Notes: generated by a model from the letters alone, not told the origin. Positions 48,618-58,062 are shown, counted from the first letter of the stretch. The stretch: 64,000 bases of DNA from Pseudomonas sp. 8Z (GCF_902506535.1 NZ_LR733827.1:583942-647941), one strand, 5' to 3'. Numbers and translations: made by a program.

Positions 48618-49295
48618 TCAGGGGGCGTAGTAGTAACCGCGGCTGCGCAGGGCCAGGATGCGTGGGCGACCGTCTGGGTGCGGGCCGAGTTTCTTGCGCA
48701 GATTGCTGACGTGCATGTCCAGGCTGCGATCGTAGAGGGTGAGCTTGCGGCCCAGGGCCAGTTGCGCCAGTTCCTGTTTGTCCAACGGCTCACCCGGTTG
48801 GCGCAGCAAGGCTTCGAGTAGACGGCTTTCGGACAGGGTGAGGGGAATGTCATGGCCATCAAGCGTGGCGATGCCGCGGTTCGGGCTCATGCTCAGGTCG
48901 CCCAGCTCAAGCTGGCTGCTGACTGGGGCTGGAGTGGTGCGCCGCAGTACGGCGCGCAGGCGGGCTGTAAGCTCGCGCGGGTCACAGGGTTTGGCCAGGT
49001 AGTCGTCGGCGCCCAGTTCCAGGCCGAGGATGCGATCGAGCGGCTCTCCACGTGCTGAAAGCATCAGCACGGGCAATTCTGCATGCTCGCTGCGCAACTG
49101 CTTGAGCAGTTCCAGGCCGTTGCCGTCGGGCAGCATCACGTCCAGCACCACGGCGTCTGGCGCCTGTGTGGATAGGGCGCGACGGGCGCTGGCGGTGTCG
49201 TGGCAGGCGGTGATCTGAAAGCCCTCCTGCGCCAGCCAACTGCTCAACAGTTCGCAGAGTTCTTGGTCGTCATCGATCAGTAGCAATTGGCTCAT
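48618..49295 (-). CDS. cpxR: CpxR-like OmpR-family response regulator
   Basis: 225 residues. The receiver domain has the acidic pair IDDDQELCELL, phospho-Asp in AVVLDVMLPDGNGLELL (about 51), Ser in MLSARGEPLDR and Lys in DDYLAKPCDPREL. The C-terminal winged helix includes LTLSESRLLEALLRQPGEPLDKQELAQLALGR and SNLRKKLGPHPDGRPRILALRSRGYYYAP. It partners the CpxA-like kinase encoded two genes on. Five bases after the small protein gene at 49301, so probably in its operon. Confidence 0.92.
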   Translation of the reverse strand: MSQLLLIDDDQELCELLSSWLAQEGFQITACHDTASARRALSTQAPDAVVLDVMLPDGNGLELLKQLRSEHAELPVLMLSARGEPLDRILGLELGADDYLAKPCDPRELTARLRAVLRRTTPAPVSSQLELGDLSMSPNRGIATLDGHDIPLTLSESRLLEALLRQPGEPLDKQELAQLALGRKLTLYDRSLDMHVSNLRKKLGPHPDGRPRILALRSRGYYYAP

Positions 49296-49300
49296 GATGA

Positions 49301-49687
49301 TCAGTTGATCCAGTCGCGGCGCGTCTTGCGCTGGCCGCGCAGCAGTGCGCCGAAGAGCATCGAAATCAGGCTGACGCCGCCGCCGATGGCGAACCAGGTT
49401 TGTTCTTCGCTGAGAAAACCTGGCTGCACCTGGGCCTGGCTTTCCTTGAGTTGCAGACGCAGGCGTTGGTTTTCCTGGCGCAGGCGTTGCTGCAGCGCGG
49501 TATTGCTATCTTCCTGCTCTCGGCGCAGTTGCTCGCTTTGCTCCAGGCGCTGTTGCAGTCCGTCTATTTGCTCGTGCAGGTGCGTTATATCCGCGGGCGG
49601 TGCTGGTAGTTCGGTTGTTTCTTCGGCCTGCACTACGCTTGTGGCCAACATAAGGGCGGCCACTAGGCTCAGCGGGATCGAACGCAT
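49301..49687 (-). CDS. Exported coiled-coil protein with C-terminal membrane anchor, unknown function
   Basis: 128 residues from ATG 49687 (an ATG seven codons earlier is also in frame). Signal peptide MRSIPLSLVAALMLATSVVQA, then a Gln/Glu-rich coiled coil (about 30-90), a hydrophobic helix (TWFAIGGGVSLISMLFGALL, about 96-115) and a basic tail KTRRDWIN. The shape recalls periplasmic TIGR04211-type proteins but lacks an SH3 domain. Its position directly before cpxR hints at an envelope role; this is inference. Confidence 0.75.
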   Translation of the reverse strand: MRSIPLSLVAALMLATSVVQAEETTELPAPPADITHLHEQIDGLQQRLEQSEQLRREQEDSNTALQQRLRQENQRLRLQLKESQAQVQPGFLSEEQTWFAIGGGVSLISMLFGALLRGQRKTRRDWIN

Positions 49688-49716
49688 GGCGACTCCTTGT
49701 CGATTCAAGGCGCAGT

Positions 49717-50016
49717 TCAGGGAAAGACTTTTTTGAAGGGTTTGACCAGGACATTAGCGTAGACGCCTGCGGCGCGGTACGGATCGGCTTCGGCCCAGGC
49801 TTGTGCTGTTTCGAGGGAGTCGAACTCGGCGACGATCAGGCTGCCGCTAAAGCCCGCTGCCCCCGGATCATTGCTGTCGATAGCCGGGTGTGGGCCTGCC
49901 AGTACCAGGCGACCTTCCAGCTTGAGTTGCTCCAGGCGAGCCAGATGCGCAGGGCGCGCTGCCAGGCGGTTGTCCAGAGAGTTTGCAACGTCAGTGGCGA
50001 TGATGGCGTAGAGCAT
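49717..50016 (-). CDS. yciI: YciI-family protein
   Basis: 99 residues with the ferredoxin-like YCII fold: [42 protein letters not shown] contains the conserved His-Asp pair region, and the C-terminus reads [25 protein letters not shown]. Family members are putative small enzymes of unclear substrate. It is first of the minus-strand run leading into cpxR, and divergent from the PHP phosphatase gene. Confidence 0.9.
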   Translation of the reverse strand: MLYAIIATDVANSLDNRLAARPAHLARLEQLKLEGRLVLAGPHPAIDSNDPGAAGFSGSLIVAEFDSLETAQAWAEADPYRAAGVYANVLVKPFKKVFP

Positions 50017-50135
50017 CTGAGTCCTTAGCTTGGAAGGGTGCTAGCGCCGTGCGGGTGTTTTTTACCCGATGGCGCAAGCCAGAATGGACATGTGGCGGCA
50101 TAATAACAAACATCAAACCCAACGAAAGCGCCGCC

Positions 50136-51002
50136 ATGAATGTCGATTTGCACTGCCACAGTACCGCCTCCGATGGTGTCCTGGCCCCAGCATTGCTGGT
50201 GGCTCGGGCGCAGCAGCGGGGCGTTCGGCTGTTGGCGCTGACCGATCATGACACGCTGGAGGGGCTCGACGAGGCGCATCGCGCGGCCGCGCAGTTGGAC
50301 GTGCATCTGGTCAACGGTATCGAGCTGTCCTGCACCTGGGGCGGGGCGACTATTCATATTCTTGGTTATGCCTTTGAGCGCGATGCTCCCGCTTTACGCG
50401 AGGCTATTGAGGCGCTGCATCACGGGCGCTGGCAGCGTGCCGAGGAAATCGACCGACGCCTGGCGGCCAAGGGCATGCCAGGTGCCTTGGAGGGCGCGCG
50501 AGCGGTGCAGCAGGCGTTGGGCGATAGCGGCAATGCGCCGGCGCGCCCGCATTTTGCCGAGTTTCTGGTGCGTGCCGGGCATGTGCGTGATCGTGCCGAG
50601 GCGTTTCGTAAATGGCTGGGTGCAGGCAAGCTGGGCGATGTGAAGCAGCATTGGCCAGAGTTGGAGGCCGTGGTTGATACCCTGCGTGCTGCCGATGCCT
50701 GGATTAGCCTGGCGCATCCTTGGCAGTATGACTTCACGCGAAGCAAGCGCCGACGCCTGGTGGCGGCCTTTGCGGCGGCAGGTGGGCATGCTCTGGAAGT
50801 GGTCAATGGCATGCAGCCAGCCGAGCAGGTTGGTGGTCTGGCAATTCTGGCGCGCGAATTCGGTCTGATGGCTAGCGCAGGTAGCGACTTTCATGCGCCT
50901 GGCGATTGGTCCGAGCTGGGTCTCTATCGTCCCTTGCCGGACGACCTGACGGCGCTCTGGAAGCGCTTCGAATATGCACAGCCTGCCGTTGTCACCTTAT
51001 GA
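50136..51002 (+). CDS. PHP-domain phosphoesterase (YciV/RNase AM-like)
   Basis: 288 residues from ATG 50136, beginning MNVDLHCHSTASDG (HxH metal motif); the longer reading adds an unrelated N-terminus. Further PHP motifs: LLALTDHDTLEG, VNGIELSC, SLAHPWQYDF, and SAGSDFHAP near the end. E. coli YciV/TrpH of this type removes 5' nucleotides from RNA and hydrolyses 3',5'-bisphosphonucleotides. It is followed closely by yciO, as in many gammaproteobacteria. Confidence 0.9.
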   Translation: MNVDLHCHSTASDGVLAPALLVARAQQRGVRLLALTDHDTLEGLDEAHRAAAQLDVHLVNGIELSCTWGGATIHILGYAFERDAPALREAIEALHHGRWQRAEEIDRRLAAKGMPGALEGARAVQQALGDSGNAPARPHFAEFLVRAGHVRDRAEAFRKWLGAGKLGDVKQHWPELEAVVDTLRAADAWISLAHPWQYDFTRSKRRRLVAAFAAAGGHALEVVNGMQPAEQVGGLAILAREFGLMASAGSDFHAPGDWSELGLYRPLPDDLTALWKRFEYAQPAVVTL

Positions 51003-51015
51003 ACAGGGAGTGAGT

Positions 51016-51645
51016 GTGAGCCAATTCTTCCAGATACACCCGGAAAACCCCCAGGCGCGCCTGATCAAGCAGGCCGTGGAAATCATTCGCGCTGGTGGTG
51101 TGGTGGTCTATCCGACCGACTCTTCGTACGCGTTGGGTTGCGCCATCGGTGACAAGAACGCGGTCGAGCGTATCCGCCGCCTGCGCCAGCTTGATGACAA
51201 GCATAATTTCACCCTGGTCTGCCGCGACCTGTCGCAGCTCGGCCTGTTCGCCAAGGTCGACACCGCTGCCTTTCGCCTGCTGAAGATCCATACGCCCGGC
51301 CCTTATACCTTCATTCTAAACGCCACTCGCGAAGTGCCGCGCATGCTCCTGCACCCCAAACGCCGCACCATCGGCCTGCGCGTGCCGAGCCATCCCATCG
51401 CTTTGGCACTGCTGGAACAACTGGGTGAGCCGCTTATGAGCGTCAGTCTGATCCTGCCGGGGGACGATCTGCCGATGTCCGACCCGTACGAAATGCGCCA
51501 GTCGCTGGAGCATCACGTGGATCTGATCATCGACGGTGGCTTCGGCGGCCTGGAGGCCTCGACGGTGATCAACCTGTCCGGTGATACGCCCGAGATCATT
51601 CGTGTGGGCTGCGGTGATCCGTCCCCCTTTGCCGAAGACGATTGA
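51016..51645 (+). CDS. yciO: YciO, Sua5/TsaC-family protein
   Basis: 209 residues from GTG 51016 with AGGGAG five bases upstream; E. coli YciO has 206. The YrdC fold is clear: IIRAGGVVVYPTDSSYALGC, KHNFTLVCRDLSQLGLFAKV, TPGPYTFILNATREVPR, RTIGLRVPSHPIALALLEQLGEPLMSVSL. It is related to the threonylcarbamoyl-AMP synthase TsaC but is a distinct branch with weak or unclear activity. It overlaps nothing; the PHP gene ends 13 bases before. Confidence 0.9.
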   Translation: MSQFFQIHPENPQARLIKQAVEIIRAGGVVVYPTDSSYALGCAIGDKNAVERIRRLRQLDDKHNFTLVCRDLSQLGLFAKVDTAAFRLLKIHTPGPYTFILNATREVPRMLLHPKRRTIGLRVPSHPIALALLEQLGEPLMSVSLILPGDDLPMSDPYEMRQSLEHHVDLIIDGGFGGLEASTVINLSGDTPEIIRVGCGDPSPFAEDD

Positions 51646-51653
51646 GTGCTGGC

Positions 51654-51659
51654 TATAAT
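51654..51659 (+). promoter_or_regulatory. -10 element candidate for trpS
   Basis: A perfect TATAAT lies 30 bases before the trpS TTG start, just after yciO. No convincing -35 hexamer is found at 16-18 bases upstream, so the promoter may be weak or activator-dependent. Confidence 0.35.
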
Positions 51660-51689
51660 CGGGACTTTTCTCGTTCAGGGTAGAACCTC

Positions 51690-52904
51690 TTGAGTGCCAT
51701 TGACTCCGCGCGCCGTGTTATGTCCGGCATGCGTCCGAGCGGCCGTCTTCATCTCGGTCATCATCACGGTGTGTTGAAGAACTGGGTCAGGCTGCAACAC
51801 GAATATGACTGTTTCTTCTGCATCGTCGACTGGCATGCGTTGACGACAGAATATGCCGAGAGCGGCGACCTCCAGCAGCATGTCATGGACATGGCCATCG
51901 ACTGGCTGGCGGCTGGCATCAGCCCCAGTTCGGCAACGCTGTTCGTGCAGTCGCACGTGCCCGAGCATGCCGAGTTGCACTTGCTGCTATCGATGATCTG
52001 CCCCCTCGGCTGGCTGGAGCGTGTGCCGTCCTACAAAGAACAGTTGGCTCAGCATCCCGGCAAGGATCTCTCCACCTACGGCTTTCTTGGCTACCCGCTG
52101 CTGCAGGCGGCGGACATCCTGCTGTACCGCGCCGGTGTGGTGCCCGTGGGGGCTGATCAACTGCCGCATGTAGAGTTCGCGCGTGAGGTGGTGCGCCGTT
52201 TCAATCATCTGTATGGCGGTGAGGCGGACTTCGAACTCAAGGCCCAAGCCGCCGTTGGCAAACTGGGCAAGAAAGTCGGCAAACTCTACAGCAGCTTGCG
52301 TCAGGCCTATCAGGAACAGGGCGATGGTGAGGCGCTGGAAACTGCGCGTGCTTTGCTCAAGGAACAGAGCACGTTGACGCTGGGCGATCAGGAGCGTCTG
52401 TTCGGCTACCTGCAAGGCGCCGGTAAGCTGATACTGAGCGAACCTCATGCCTTGCTGGCCGATGCCGACCGCGTGCCTGGGCTGGACGGCCAGAAGATGG
52501 CGAAGTCGCGGGGTAACGCCATCTATCTGCGTGACAGTGATGAGGTGGTTGAGGAAAAACTGCGGCGTATGCCCACCGATCCGGCGCGCGTGCATCGCGA
52601 TGATCCAGGCGAGCCGCAGCGCTGCCCGGTGTGGTCACTGCATCGCCTGTACTCCAGCGATGAGCGCATGCACTGGGCGCTGGAGGGCTGCCGCAGTGCT
52701 TCAATCGGTTGTCTGGACTGCAAGAGCGCGCTGTGCAGCTCGATTCAGGGCGAGCTGGCGCCGTTGCAGCAGCGCGCCATCGATTACGAAGGTAGTCCCG
52801 AACTGGTACGCAGCATCCTCGCCGAAGGCGCCGAGCGGGCCCGCGACGAAGCACGCGATACCCTGAGCGAAGTACGTTTGGCCATGGGCCTCAACCGCCG
52901 CTGA
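51690..52904 (+). CDS. trpS: Tryptophanyl-tRNA synthetase
   Basis: Charges tRNA-Trp. 404 residues from TTG 51690; an ATG ten codons later is possible. Class I signatures: GRLHLGHHHG (HIGH) near 20-28 and GQKMAKSRGN (KMSKS) near 268. Longer than the compact bacterial form (about 330) because of an insertion at about 180-230 (KLGKKVGKLYSSLRQAYQEQ). The C-terminal domain carries Cys312, Cys334, Cys341 and Cys344, a C-x21-C-x6-C-x2-C pattern close to the [4Fe-4S] motif known in Thermotoga TrpRS. It is followed 13 bases on by scpA. Confidence 0.94.
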   Translation: MSAIDSARRVMSGMRPSGRLHLGHHHGVLKNWVRLQHEYDCFFCIVDWHALTTEYAESGDLQQHVMDMAIDWLAAGISPSSATLFVQSHVPEHAELHLLLSMICPLGWLERVPSYKEQLAQHPGKDLSTYGFLGYPLLQAADILLYRAGVVPVGADQLPHVEFAREVVRRFNHLYGGEADFELKAQAAVGKLGKKVGKLYSSLRQAYQEQGDGEALETARALLKEQSTLTLGDQERLFGYLQGAGKLILSEPHALLADADRVPGLDGQKMAKSRGNAIYLRDSDEVVEEKLRRMPTDPARVHRDDPGEPQRCPVWSLHRLYSSDERMHWALEGCRSASIGCLDCKSALCSSIQGELAPLQQRAIDYEGSPELVRSILAEGAERARDEARDTLSEVRLAMGLNRR

Positions 52905-52917
52905 TGGAGCCTGTGCG

Positions 52918-53736
52918 ATGAGCGATGCCACGACCCCCGACGAACAGGCCGGCGCCCAGCAGGAGCTGCCGTTTGCTCTGGTGTACGGTGAGGCGGTCAC
53001 CGAGCTGCCGCTGGATCTGTATATCCCGCCGGATGCCCTGGAGGTGTTTCTCGAAGCCTTCGAAGGGCCGCTCGACTTGCTGTTGTACCTGATTCGCAAG
53101 CAGAACATCGACATCCTCGACATCCCCGTGGCCGAGATCACCAAGCAGTACATGGGCTACGTCGAACTCATGCATTCGGTACGCCTGGAGCTGGCCGCCG
53201 AGTATCTGGTGATGGCCGCCATGCTCGCCGAGATCAAGTCGCGCATGCTCCTGCCGCGTTCCAGCGAGGCCGAGGAAGAGGAGGAGGATCCGCGCGCCGA
53301 ACTGATCCGTCGTCTGCAGGAGTACGAGCGCTTCAAGGCAGCCGCCGAAGAGCTCGACGAGTTGCCACGGGTGGGGCGTGACGTGCATGTGCCGCGCCTC
53401 GATGCGCCGGAGGCGCGAGCGCGCAAGCTGCTGCCGGATGTCAGCCTGGAGGAACTGCTGGTATCGATGGCCGAGGTGCTGCGCCGCGCCGATATGTTCG
53501 AGAGCCACCAGGTCACCCGTGAGGCGCTGTCGACCCGCGAGCGCATGAGCGAGGTGCTCGAACGCCTCAAGGGCGGTGGCTTCGTGCCCTTTGTCGAGCT
53601 GTTCGCCATTGAGGAGGGGCGTCTCGGTGTCGTGGTGACCTTCATGGCGGTGCTCGAATTGATCAAGGAATCCCTGGTCGAGCTGGTGCAGAATGAGCCC
53701 TTTGCCGCCATCCACGTCAGAGCCCGTGCCGAATGA
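52918..53736 (+). CDS. scpA: Segregation and condensation protein A (kleisin)
   Basis: 272-residue kleisin that bridges SMC heads and binds ScpB. The N-terminal ScpA signature is EAFEGPLDLLLYLIRKQNIDILDIPVAEITKQYM, then LAAEYLVMAAMLAEIKSRMLLP, and the C-terminal winged helix FVELFAIEEGRLGVVVTFMAVLELIK. Stop and scpB start overlap as ATGA. Together with smc at 19436 this gives the full SMC-ScpAB complex in one window. Confidence 0.95.
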   Translation: MSDATTPDEQAGAQQELPFALVYGEAVTELPLDLYIPPDALEVFLEAFEGPLDLLLYLIRKQNIDILDIPVAEITKQYMGYVELMHSVRLELAAEYLVMAAMLAEIKSRMLLPRSSEAEEEEEDPRAELIRRLQEYERFKAAAEELDELPRVGRDVHVPRLDAPEARARKLLPDVSLEELLVSMAEVLRRADMFESHQVTREALSTRERMSEVLERLKGGGFVPFVELFAIEEGRLGVVVTFMAVLELIKESLVELVQNEPFAAIHVRARAE

Positions 53737-54509
53737 ACCTGAGCGATCCGAAAGACCTGGCCCAGTTGCTCGAAGCCTTCCTCCTGGCATCCGGCAAGCC
53801 GCAGTCGCTGGAGCGTTTGTACGAACTGTTCGAGGAGGCCGAACGACCGGAGCCAGCGCAGTTCAAGGCGGCGCTTGAAGTGTTGCGTAAGTCCTGCACG
53901 GGGCGGGCGTTCGAGTTGAAGGAAGTGGCCTCCGGTTATCGTCTACAGGTGCGCGAGCGTTTCGCGCCCTGGGTTGGCCGCCTGTGGGAGGAGCGCCCGC
54001 AGCGCTACTCGCGTGCGTTGCTGGAAACTTTGGCGTTGATCGCCTACCGCCAGCCCATCACCCGTGGCGAGATTGAGGAAGTGCGCGGTGTAGCGGTCAA
54101 CAGCAATATCACCAAGACCTTGCTCGAACGCGAATGGATTCGCGTAGTGGGTTATCGCGATGTGCCGGGCCGCCCGGCGATGTTCGCCACCACCAAGGGC
54201 TTTCTCGACCACTTCAACCTCAAGAACCTCGATGAGCTGCCACCACTGGCGGCGCTGCGCGAGCTGGAGCCCGAGCCGCAACTTGCGCTGGATGACGATG
54301 CTGAAGTGCCTGCTGGCCTGCAGGCGCGTGCTGATCTCGCCTTGCAGGATGAGGGCGAGCCGAGTGAGCCGCGTGAGGAAACCAGTTTCCGCAGCCTGCT
54401 GGCCGAGCTGGACTCGATGGAGGAGGGGCTCAAGACCGACTTCGACGACCTGCGCCAGGGTGAGGAGGTGGCGGCAGCCGACCGCGAGGATGATGAAACC
54501 TTGCATTGA
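53733..54509 (+). CDS. scpB: Segregation and condensation protein B
   Basis: 258 residues with the tandem winged helices of ScpB: LLEAFLLASGKPQSLERLYELF, then RYSRALLETLALIAYRQPITRGEIEEVRGVAVNSNITKTLLEREWIRVVGYRDVPGRPAMFATTKGFLDHFNL. The last 70 residues are acidic and variable. Coupled to scpA by a four-base overlap. Confidence 0.95.
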   Translation: MNLSDPKDLAQLLEAFLLASGKPQSLERLYELFEEAERPEPAQFKAALEVLRKSCTGRAFELKEVASGYRLQVRERFAPWVGRLWEERPQRYSRALLETLALIAYRQPITRGEIEEVRGVAVNSNITKTLLEREWIRVVGYRDVPGRPAMFATTKGFLDHFNLKNLDELPPLAALRELEPEPQLALDDDAEVPAGLQARADLALQDEGEPSEPREETSFRSLLAELDSMEEGLKTDFDDLRQGEEVAAADREDDETLH

Positions 54510-54601
54510 CGTGCTTTACCGGGCGCATGCATAGGATCAATCTCACTCGGGGCGCGCAGTCCTTATCCTGGCTGGCAAATCGTCATGCGAGGGGCTGTGT
54601 G

Positions 54602-54784
54602 GTGAGCAAGAAACCCTGTATCAAAATCTGCGAATTCGAGCGCGACATCTGCCTGGGCTGTGGCCGCAGTCGCCAGGAAATCAAAGCCTGGAAACACCTG
54701 GACAAGCAGGAGCGCCTGGCGCTGCTAGCCGAGGCTGATATGCGTTTACTGGCGTTGCAGGCGACCGGTCGTCGCAAGTATTGA
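54602..54784 (+). CDS. DUF1289 small cysteine protein
   Basis: 60 residues from GTG 54602, with AGGGG seven bases upstream; a GTG one codon earlier is also possible, and the longer frame back to 54506 overlaps scpB. DUF1289 motif: CIKICEFERDICLGCGRSRQEIKAW with four Cys likely binding metal. Function unknown. Lies between scpB and rluB. Confidence 0.82.
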   Translation: MSKKPCIKICEFERDICLGCGRSRQEIKAWKHLDKQERLALLAEADMRLLALQATGRRKY

Positions 54785-54909
54785 GGCGGGCCGGAGTGAA
54801 TAGGCGCTGCGGCGTGCATGTGCGTAAGCTTCGGCTACCCTAAGCGCTCGGCAGCGCGTATGATTCGCGCCCTTTTGATCATCCTTCATTACACCGGGAG
54901 GTGCCTTAG

Positions 54910-56064
54910 ATGAGCGAACATGATGTCCAGCGTCCGGCTGGCGAAAAACTGCAGAAGGTACTGGCGCGCATGGGCTTGGGCTCGCGTCGGGAAATCGAAA
55001 CCTGGATCGGCGAAGGCCGGGTCAAGGTCAATGGCGCAGTGGCCAGCCTGGGTCAGCGCGTCGAGATCAGCGATGCCATCGTGCTCGATGGTCGCCTGCT
55101 CAAACGCGAAGAAGTTGCCACCTCCGTGCGTCGCGTGCTGATCTACAACAAACCCGATGGTGAGATCTGCACCCGTGACGATCCAGAAGGTCGTCCCACC
55201 GTGTTCGATCGTTTGCCGCGCCCGCGTGAAGGTCGCTGGATCAACATTGGCCGCCTCGACATCAACACCACCGGCCTGTTGCTGTTCACCACCGACGGTG
55301 AGCTGGCCAACCGACTGATGCACCCGTCCTACCAGATGGACCGTGAGTACGCGGTGCGCGTGCGTGGCGAAGTGACCGAGGAAATGCTGGAAAACCTCAA
55401 GCGCGGCGTGATGCTCGAAGACGGCCCGGCCAAGTTCACCGACATCAAGCAAGCGCCCGGTGGCGAAGGCTTCAACCACTGGTATCACTGCGTGGTGATG
55501 GAAGGGCGCAACCGTGAGGTGCGCCGCCTGTGGGAATCCCAGGGGTTGGTCGTCAGCCGTCTCAAACGTGTGCGTTTCGGCCCGGTATTTCTCACTTCCG
55601 ACCTGACCATGGGGCGCTGGCGGGAGATGGAGCAGCGCGAGGTGGATATCCTCAGCGGCGAAGTCGGTCTGACGCCGCAGGCATTACCTGCGATGAAGGA
55701 AAAAGTGCGCGAGAAGCTCGATCGTCTGCAGCGCAAATCGGCCAAGCCGCTGGAGTCGCGTGGTAAGCGCGTACTGCGTCCGGCGCAGGACGAGGCGGGT
55801 GAGACTGTGCGACCAAGTCGAGCGCCGCGTCAGAATAATGGCGAGCAGCGTCCGCAGCGTGGGTCGCGGTCGGAGTCCTCGGAGCGCGGTCAGCGTGATC
55901 GTGGTACGCCGGTGGCTGAGCGTCCGAGTGACGTGAAGAAGCGCCAGCCGCGCCCTGCGGTCGAGTTGACTGATCGCCCCGCGCGTAAGCCACGTCCGGC
56001 TGCACCCGGCAAGCGCTCGTCTGGCGATGATGGTCAGCGCCCAGGCTTTGGCCGCAAGCGCTAA
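54910..56064 (+). CDS. rluB: 23S rRNA pseudouridine(2605) synthase RluB
   Basis: Isomerises U2605 of 23S rRNA. 384 residues: S4 RNA-binding domain ([31 protein letters not shown]), then the catalytic domain with Asp117 in [25 protein letters not shown], and [27 protein letters not shown]. The C-terminal 120 residues (from about 260) are a low-complexity Arg/Lys/Pro/Glu tail, common in pseudomonad RluB. A terminator follows. Confidence 0.93.
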   Translation: MSEHDVQRPAGEKLQKVLARMGLGSRREIETWIGEGRVKVNGAVASLGQRVEISDAIVLDGRLLKREEVATSVRRVLIYNKPDGEICTRDDPEGRPTVFDRLPRPREGRWINIGRLDINTTGLLLFTTDGELANRLMHPSYQMDREYAVRVRGEVTEEMLENLKRGVMLEDGPAKFTDIKQAPGGEGFNHWYHCVVMEGRNREVRRLWESQGLVVSRLKRVRFGPVFLTSDLTMGRWREMEQREVDILSGEVGLTPQALPAMKEKVREKLDRLQRKSAKPLESRGKRVLRPAQDEAGETVRPSRAPRQNNGEQRPQRGSRSESSERGQRDRGTPVAERPSDVKKRQPRPAVELTDRPARKPRPAAPGKRSSGDDGQRPGFGRKR

Positions 56065-56085
56065 TACAGCGTTTGCAGAAACAAC

Positions 56086-56119
56086 AACGCCCCGCACGCT
56101 TGACTGTGTGGGGCGTTTT
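56086..56119. terminator. Rho-independent terminator after rluB
   Basis: AACGCCCCGCAC (56086-56097) pairs with GTGTGGGGCGTT (56106-56117), with one G-T pair, followed by T residues. It could also serve the convergent GGDEF gene. Confidence 0.8.
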
Positions 56120-56153
56120 CGTTTGTGGCGGCGTGTTCGGCTTGGTGTTGTGC

Positions 56154-57080
56154 TCAGCCGGCCATGTTCAATCGATTGCGCCCTTCGCGCTTAGCGACAT
56201 ACAACGCGCTGTCGGCTCGGCGCAGCAGGCTTTCACTGGATTCGCCGGGTAGCAGGGTGGCGCAGCCGAGGCTGATGGATACCTCAATGGGAGTGCCTGC
56301 ATTGAGGCACTGCAGCTCCAGTACGGCAAAGCGCAGGCGCTCGCCGACCAGGGCGGCAGCTTCCCGGCTGGTGCTGGAGAGGATGATGAGAAACTCCTCA
56401 CCGCCATAGCGGAATACCATGTCGACATTGCGCAATTGACCTTTAAGTGTCTGCGCTACGGCTTTGAGCACTTCATCGCCGAATGCATGGCCGTGGTTGT
56501 CGTTGATCTGTTTGAAGTGGTCGATATCGAGCATCAGCAACGACAGGGGTTGCAGGTTGCGGCGCGCGACATCCACTTCACGTTGCAGCACTTGATCCAT
56601 GGCAATGCGATTGCCGGTGTCGGTGAGCGGGTCACGCAATGCGCTGAGCAGTGCGCTGCGATACAGCAGGGCATTGCGCAGTGGGAACAGCAGGCTGGCG
56701 AGCAGTGATTCCAGTTGCGCCAACTCTTCTTCATCGAACCGCTGACGTCGGCGGAAAGTGAGTTCACCGAGGTATTCGCCTTCGTGGCTAAGGCGATAGG
56801 CTGCCGAGTGTGGTGCGCGCTCGCCGAGCTCCAATCGCAGATCATGGGCCGAATGCTGGAAGCTCAGCGCGTCCAGCGGCACCAGGCGCTGCACCTCACG
56901 GAAGAACAGGCCGAGAATGCGTTCTATATCTAGGCTGGTCTGCAGTTGCAGGCCTAATTGCTGGCGCAGTTCGGCCAGCGAGGTGGACTTGACCGGCAGG
57001 CTACGTGCATCGGCAAAACCTATGCGCTGCAGTTTGGCTGCATCGAAATCGACGGTGTTGGTGCGGCTGGGGGGGAGCAT
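56154..57080 (-). CDS. Diguanylate cyclase (GGDEF), soluble, PA3177-like
   Basis: 308 residues from ATG 57080 (GAGG upstream); an ATG seven codons earlier is also in frame. The N-terminal half is a GAF-like sensor without membrane segments. The GGDEF domain holds RDPLTDTGNRIAMDQVL, the metal Asp in LLMLDIDHFKQINDNHGH, and FRYGGEEFLIILS near 220; an I-site RNVD stands five residues before GGEEF. It resembles P. aeruginosa PA3177 in length and place, from memory. A C7 run covers codons 2-4. Confidence 0.9.
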   Translation of the reverse strand: MLPPSRTNTVDFDAAKLQRIGFADARSLPVKSTSLAELRQQLGLQLQTSLDIERILGLFFREVQRLVPLDALSFQHSAHDLRLELGERAPHSAAYRLSHEGEYLGELTFRRRQRFDEEELAQLESLLASLLFPLRNALLYRSALLSALRDPLTDTGNRIAMDQVLQREVDVARRNLQPLSLLMLDIDHFKQINDNHGHAFGDEVLKAVAQTLKGQLRNVDMVFRYGGEEFLIILSSTSREAAALVGERLRFAVLELQCLNAGTPIEVSISLGCATLLPGESSESLLRRADSALYVAKREGRNRLNMAG

Positions 57081-57293
57081 TTGTCTGAACCTCTGGCGCA
57101 ATGATGCGGCGACGAGGAGGCTAGAGCGATTTTCGTGCCATCTGTCTGTAACAGATTAAAGTCGTTTAAATTCAGTGTTTTATGGTTTTTATTGGCGCCG
57201 AGAGGCAAGGGTTTGCCGGTTGTATGGCGCTGCTGGTGGCAATTTGCTTCCGCTCGCGCCGGATTTTCGACGCGAGCTTTCAAGGTGGGGCGA

Positions 57294-58034
57294 TTATTGC
57301 GCGTCTAGTGCTTGTCCGTTGACGCCCTGGCTGTCAGGGCCCATCAGGTAGAGGTAGACCGGCATGATGCTGTCTGGCTCAGGGCGGCTTGCCGGATTTT
57401 CACCTGGGTAGGCCTGGGCGCGCATCGAGGTACGGGTGGCGCCGGGATTGACGCTGTTGGTGCGGACGTTACTGATGCCGTCCAGTTCGTCGGCCATCAC
57501 CTGCATCAGGCCTTCGGTGGCGAACTTGGACACCGCATAGGCACCCCAGTAGGCGCGGCCCTTGCGGCCGACGCTGCTGGAGGTGAAAACCACCGAGGCA
57601 TCGGCCGACAGTTTCAGTAGCGGCAGCAGGGTGCTGCTGAGCATGAACATGGCGTTGACGTTGACGTGCATCACGCGCATGAAGTTGTCGCCGGAGAGCT
57701 GTTCCAGCGGCGTGCGCGGGCCTAGGATCGAGGCGTTGTGCAGCAGGCCGTCGAGGCGGCCGAATTCGTTCTCGATCAGCACTGCCAGCTCGTCGTACTG
57801 GTGCGGCAGGGCGGTTTCCAGGTTGAACGGAATCACCACTGGTTGCGGGTGGCCGGCCGCCTCGATCTCGTCGTAGACCTGGCTCAGATTGGCTTCGGTC
57901 TTGCCCAGCAGCAGCACGGTCGCGCCGTGGGCCGCGAAGCTCTTGGCGGCGGCGGCGCCGATACCGCGGCCGGCACCGGTGATCAGGATGACACGATCCT
58001 TGAGCAGGTCTGGGCGGGCGGTGTAGTCGAACAT
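57294..58034 (-). CDS. yciK: YciK-type short-chain dehydrogenase
   Basis: 246 residues from ATG 58034 (MFDYTARPDLLKDRVILITGAGRGIG). NADP-binding TGAGRGIG, NNAG-equivalent HNASILG, catalytic Ser in VVFTSSSVGRKG and YxxxK in YWGAYAVSKFATEGL. Substrate unknown. Downstream of mupP in the ubiG-mupP-yciK order known in pseudomonads; a REP lies between yciK and mupP. Confidence 0.9.
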   Translation of the reverse strand: MFDYTARPDLLKDRVILITGAGRGIGAAAAKSFAAHGATVLLLGKTEANLSQVYDEIEAAGHPQPVVIPFNLETALPHQYDELAVLIENEFGRLDGLLHNASILGPRTPLEQLSGDNFMRVMHVNVNAMFMLSSTLLPLLKLSADASVVFTSSSVGRKGRAYWGAYAVSKFATEGLMQVMADELDGISNVRTNSVNPGATRTSMRAQAYPGENPASRPEPDSIMPVYLYLMGPDSQGVNGQALDAQ

Positions 58035-58062
58035 GTGAGGATCCTTCACAGAACTCTTGAGA

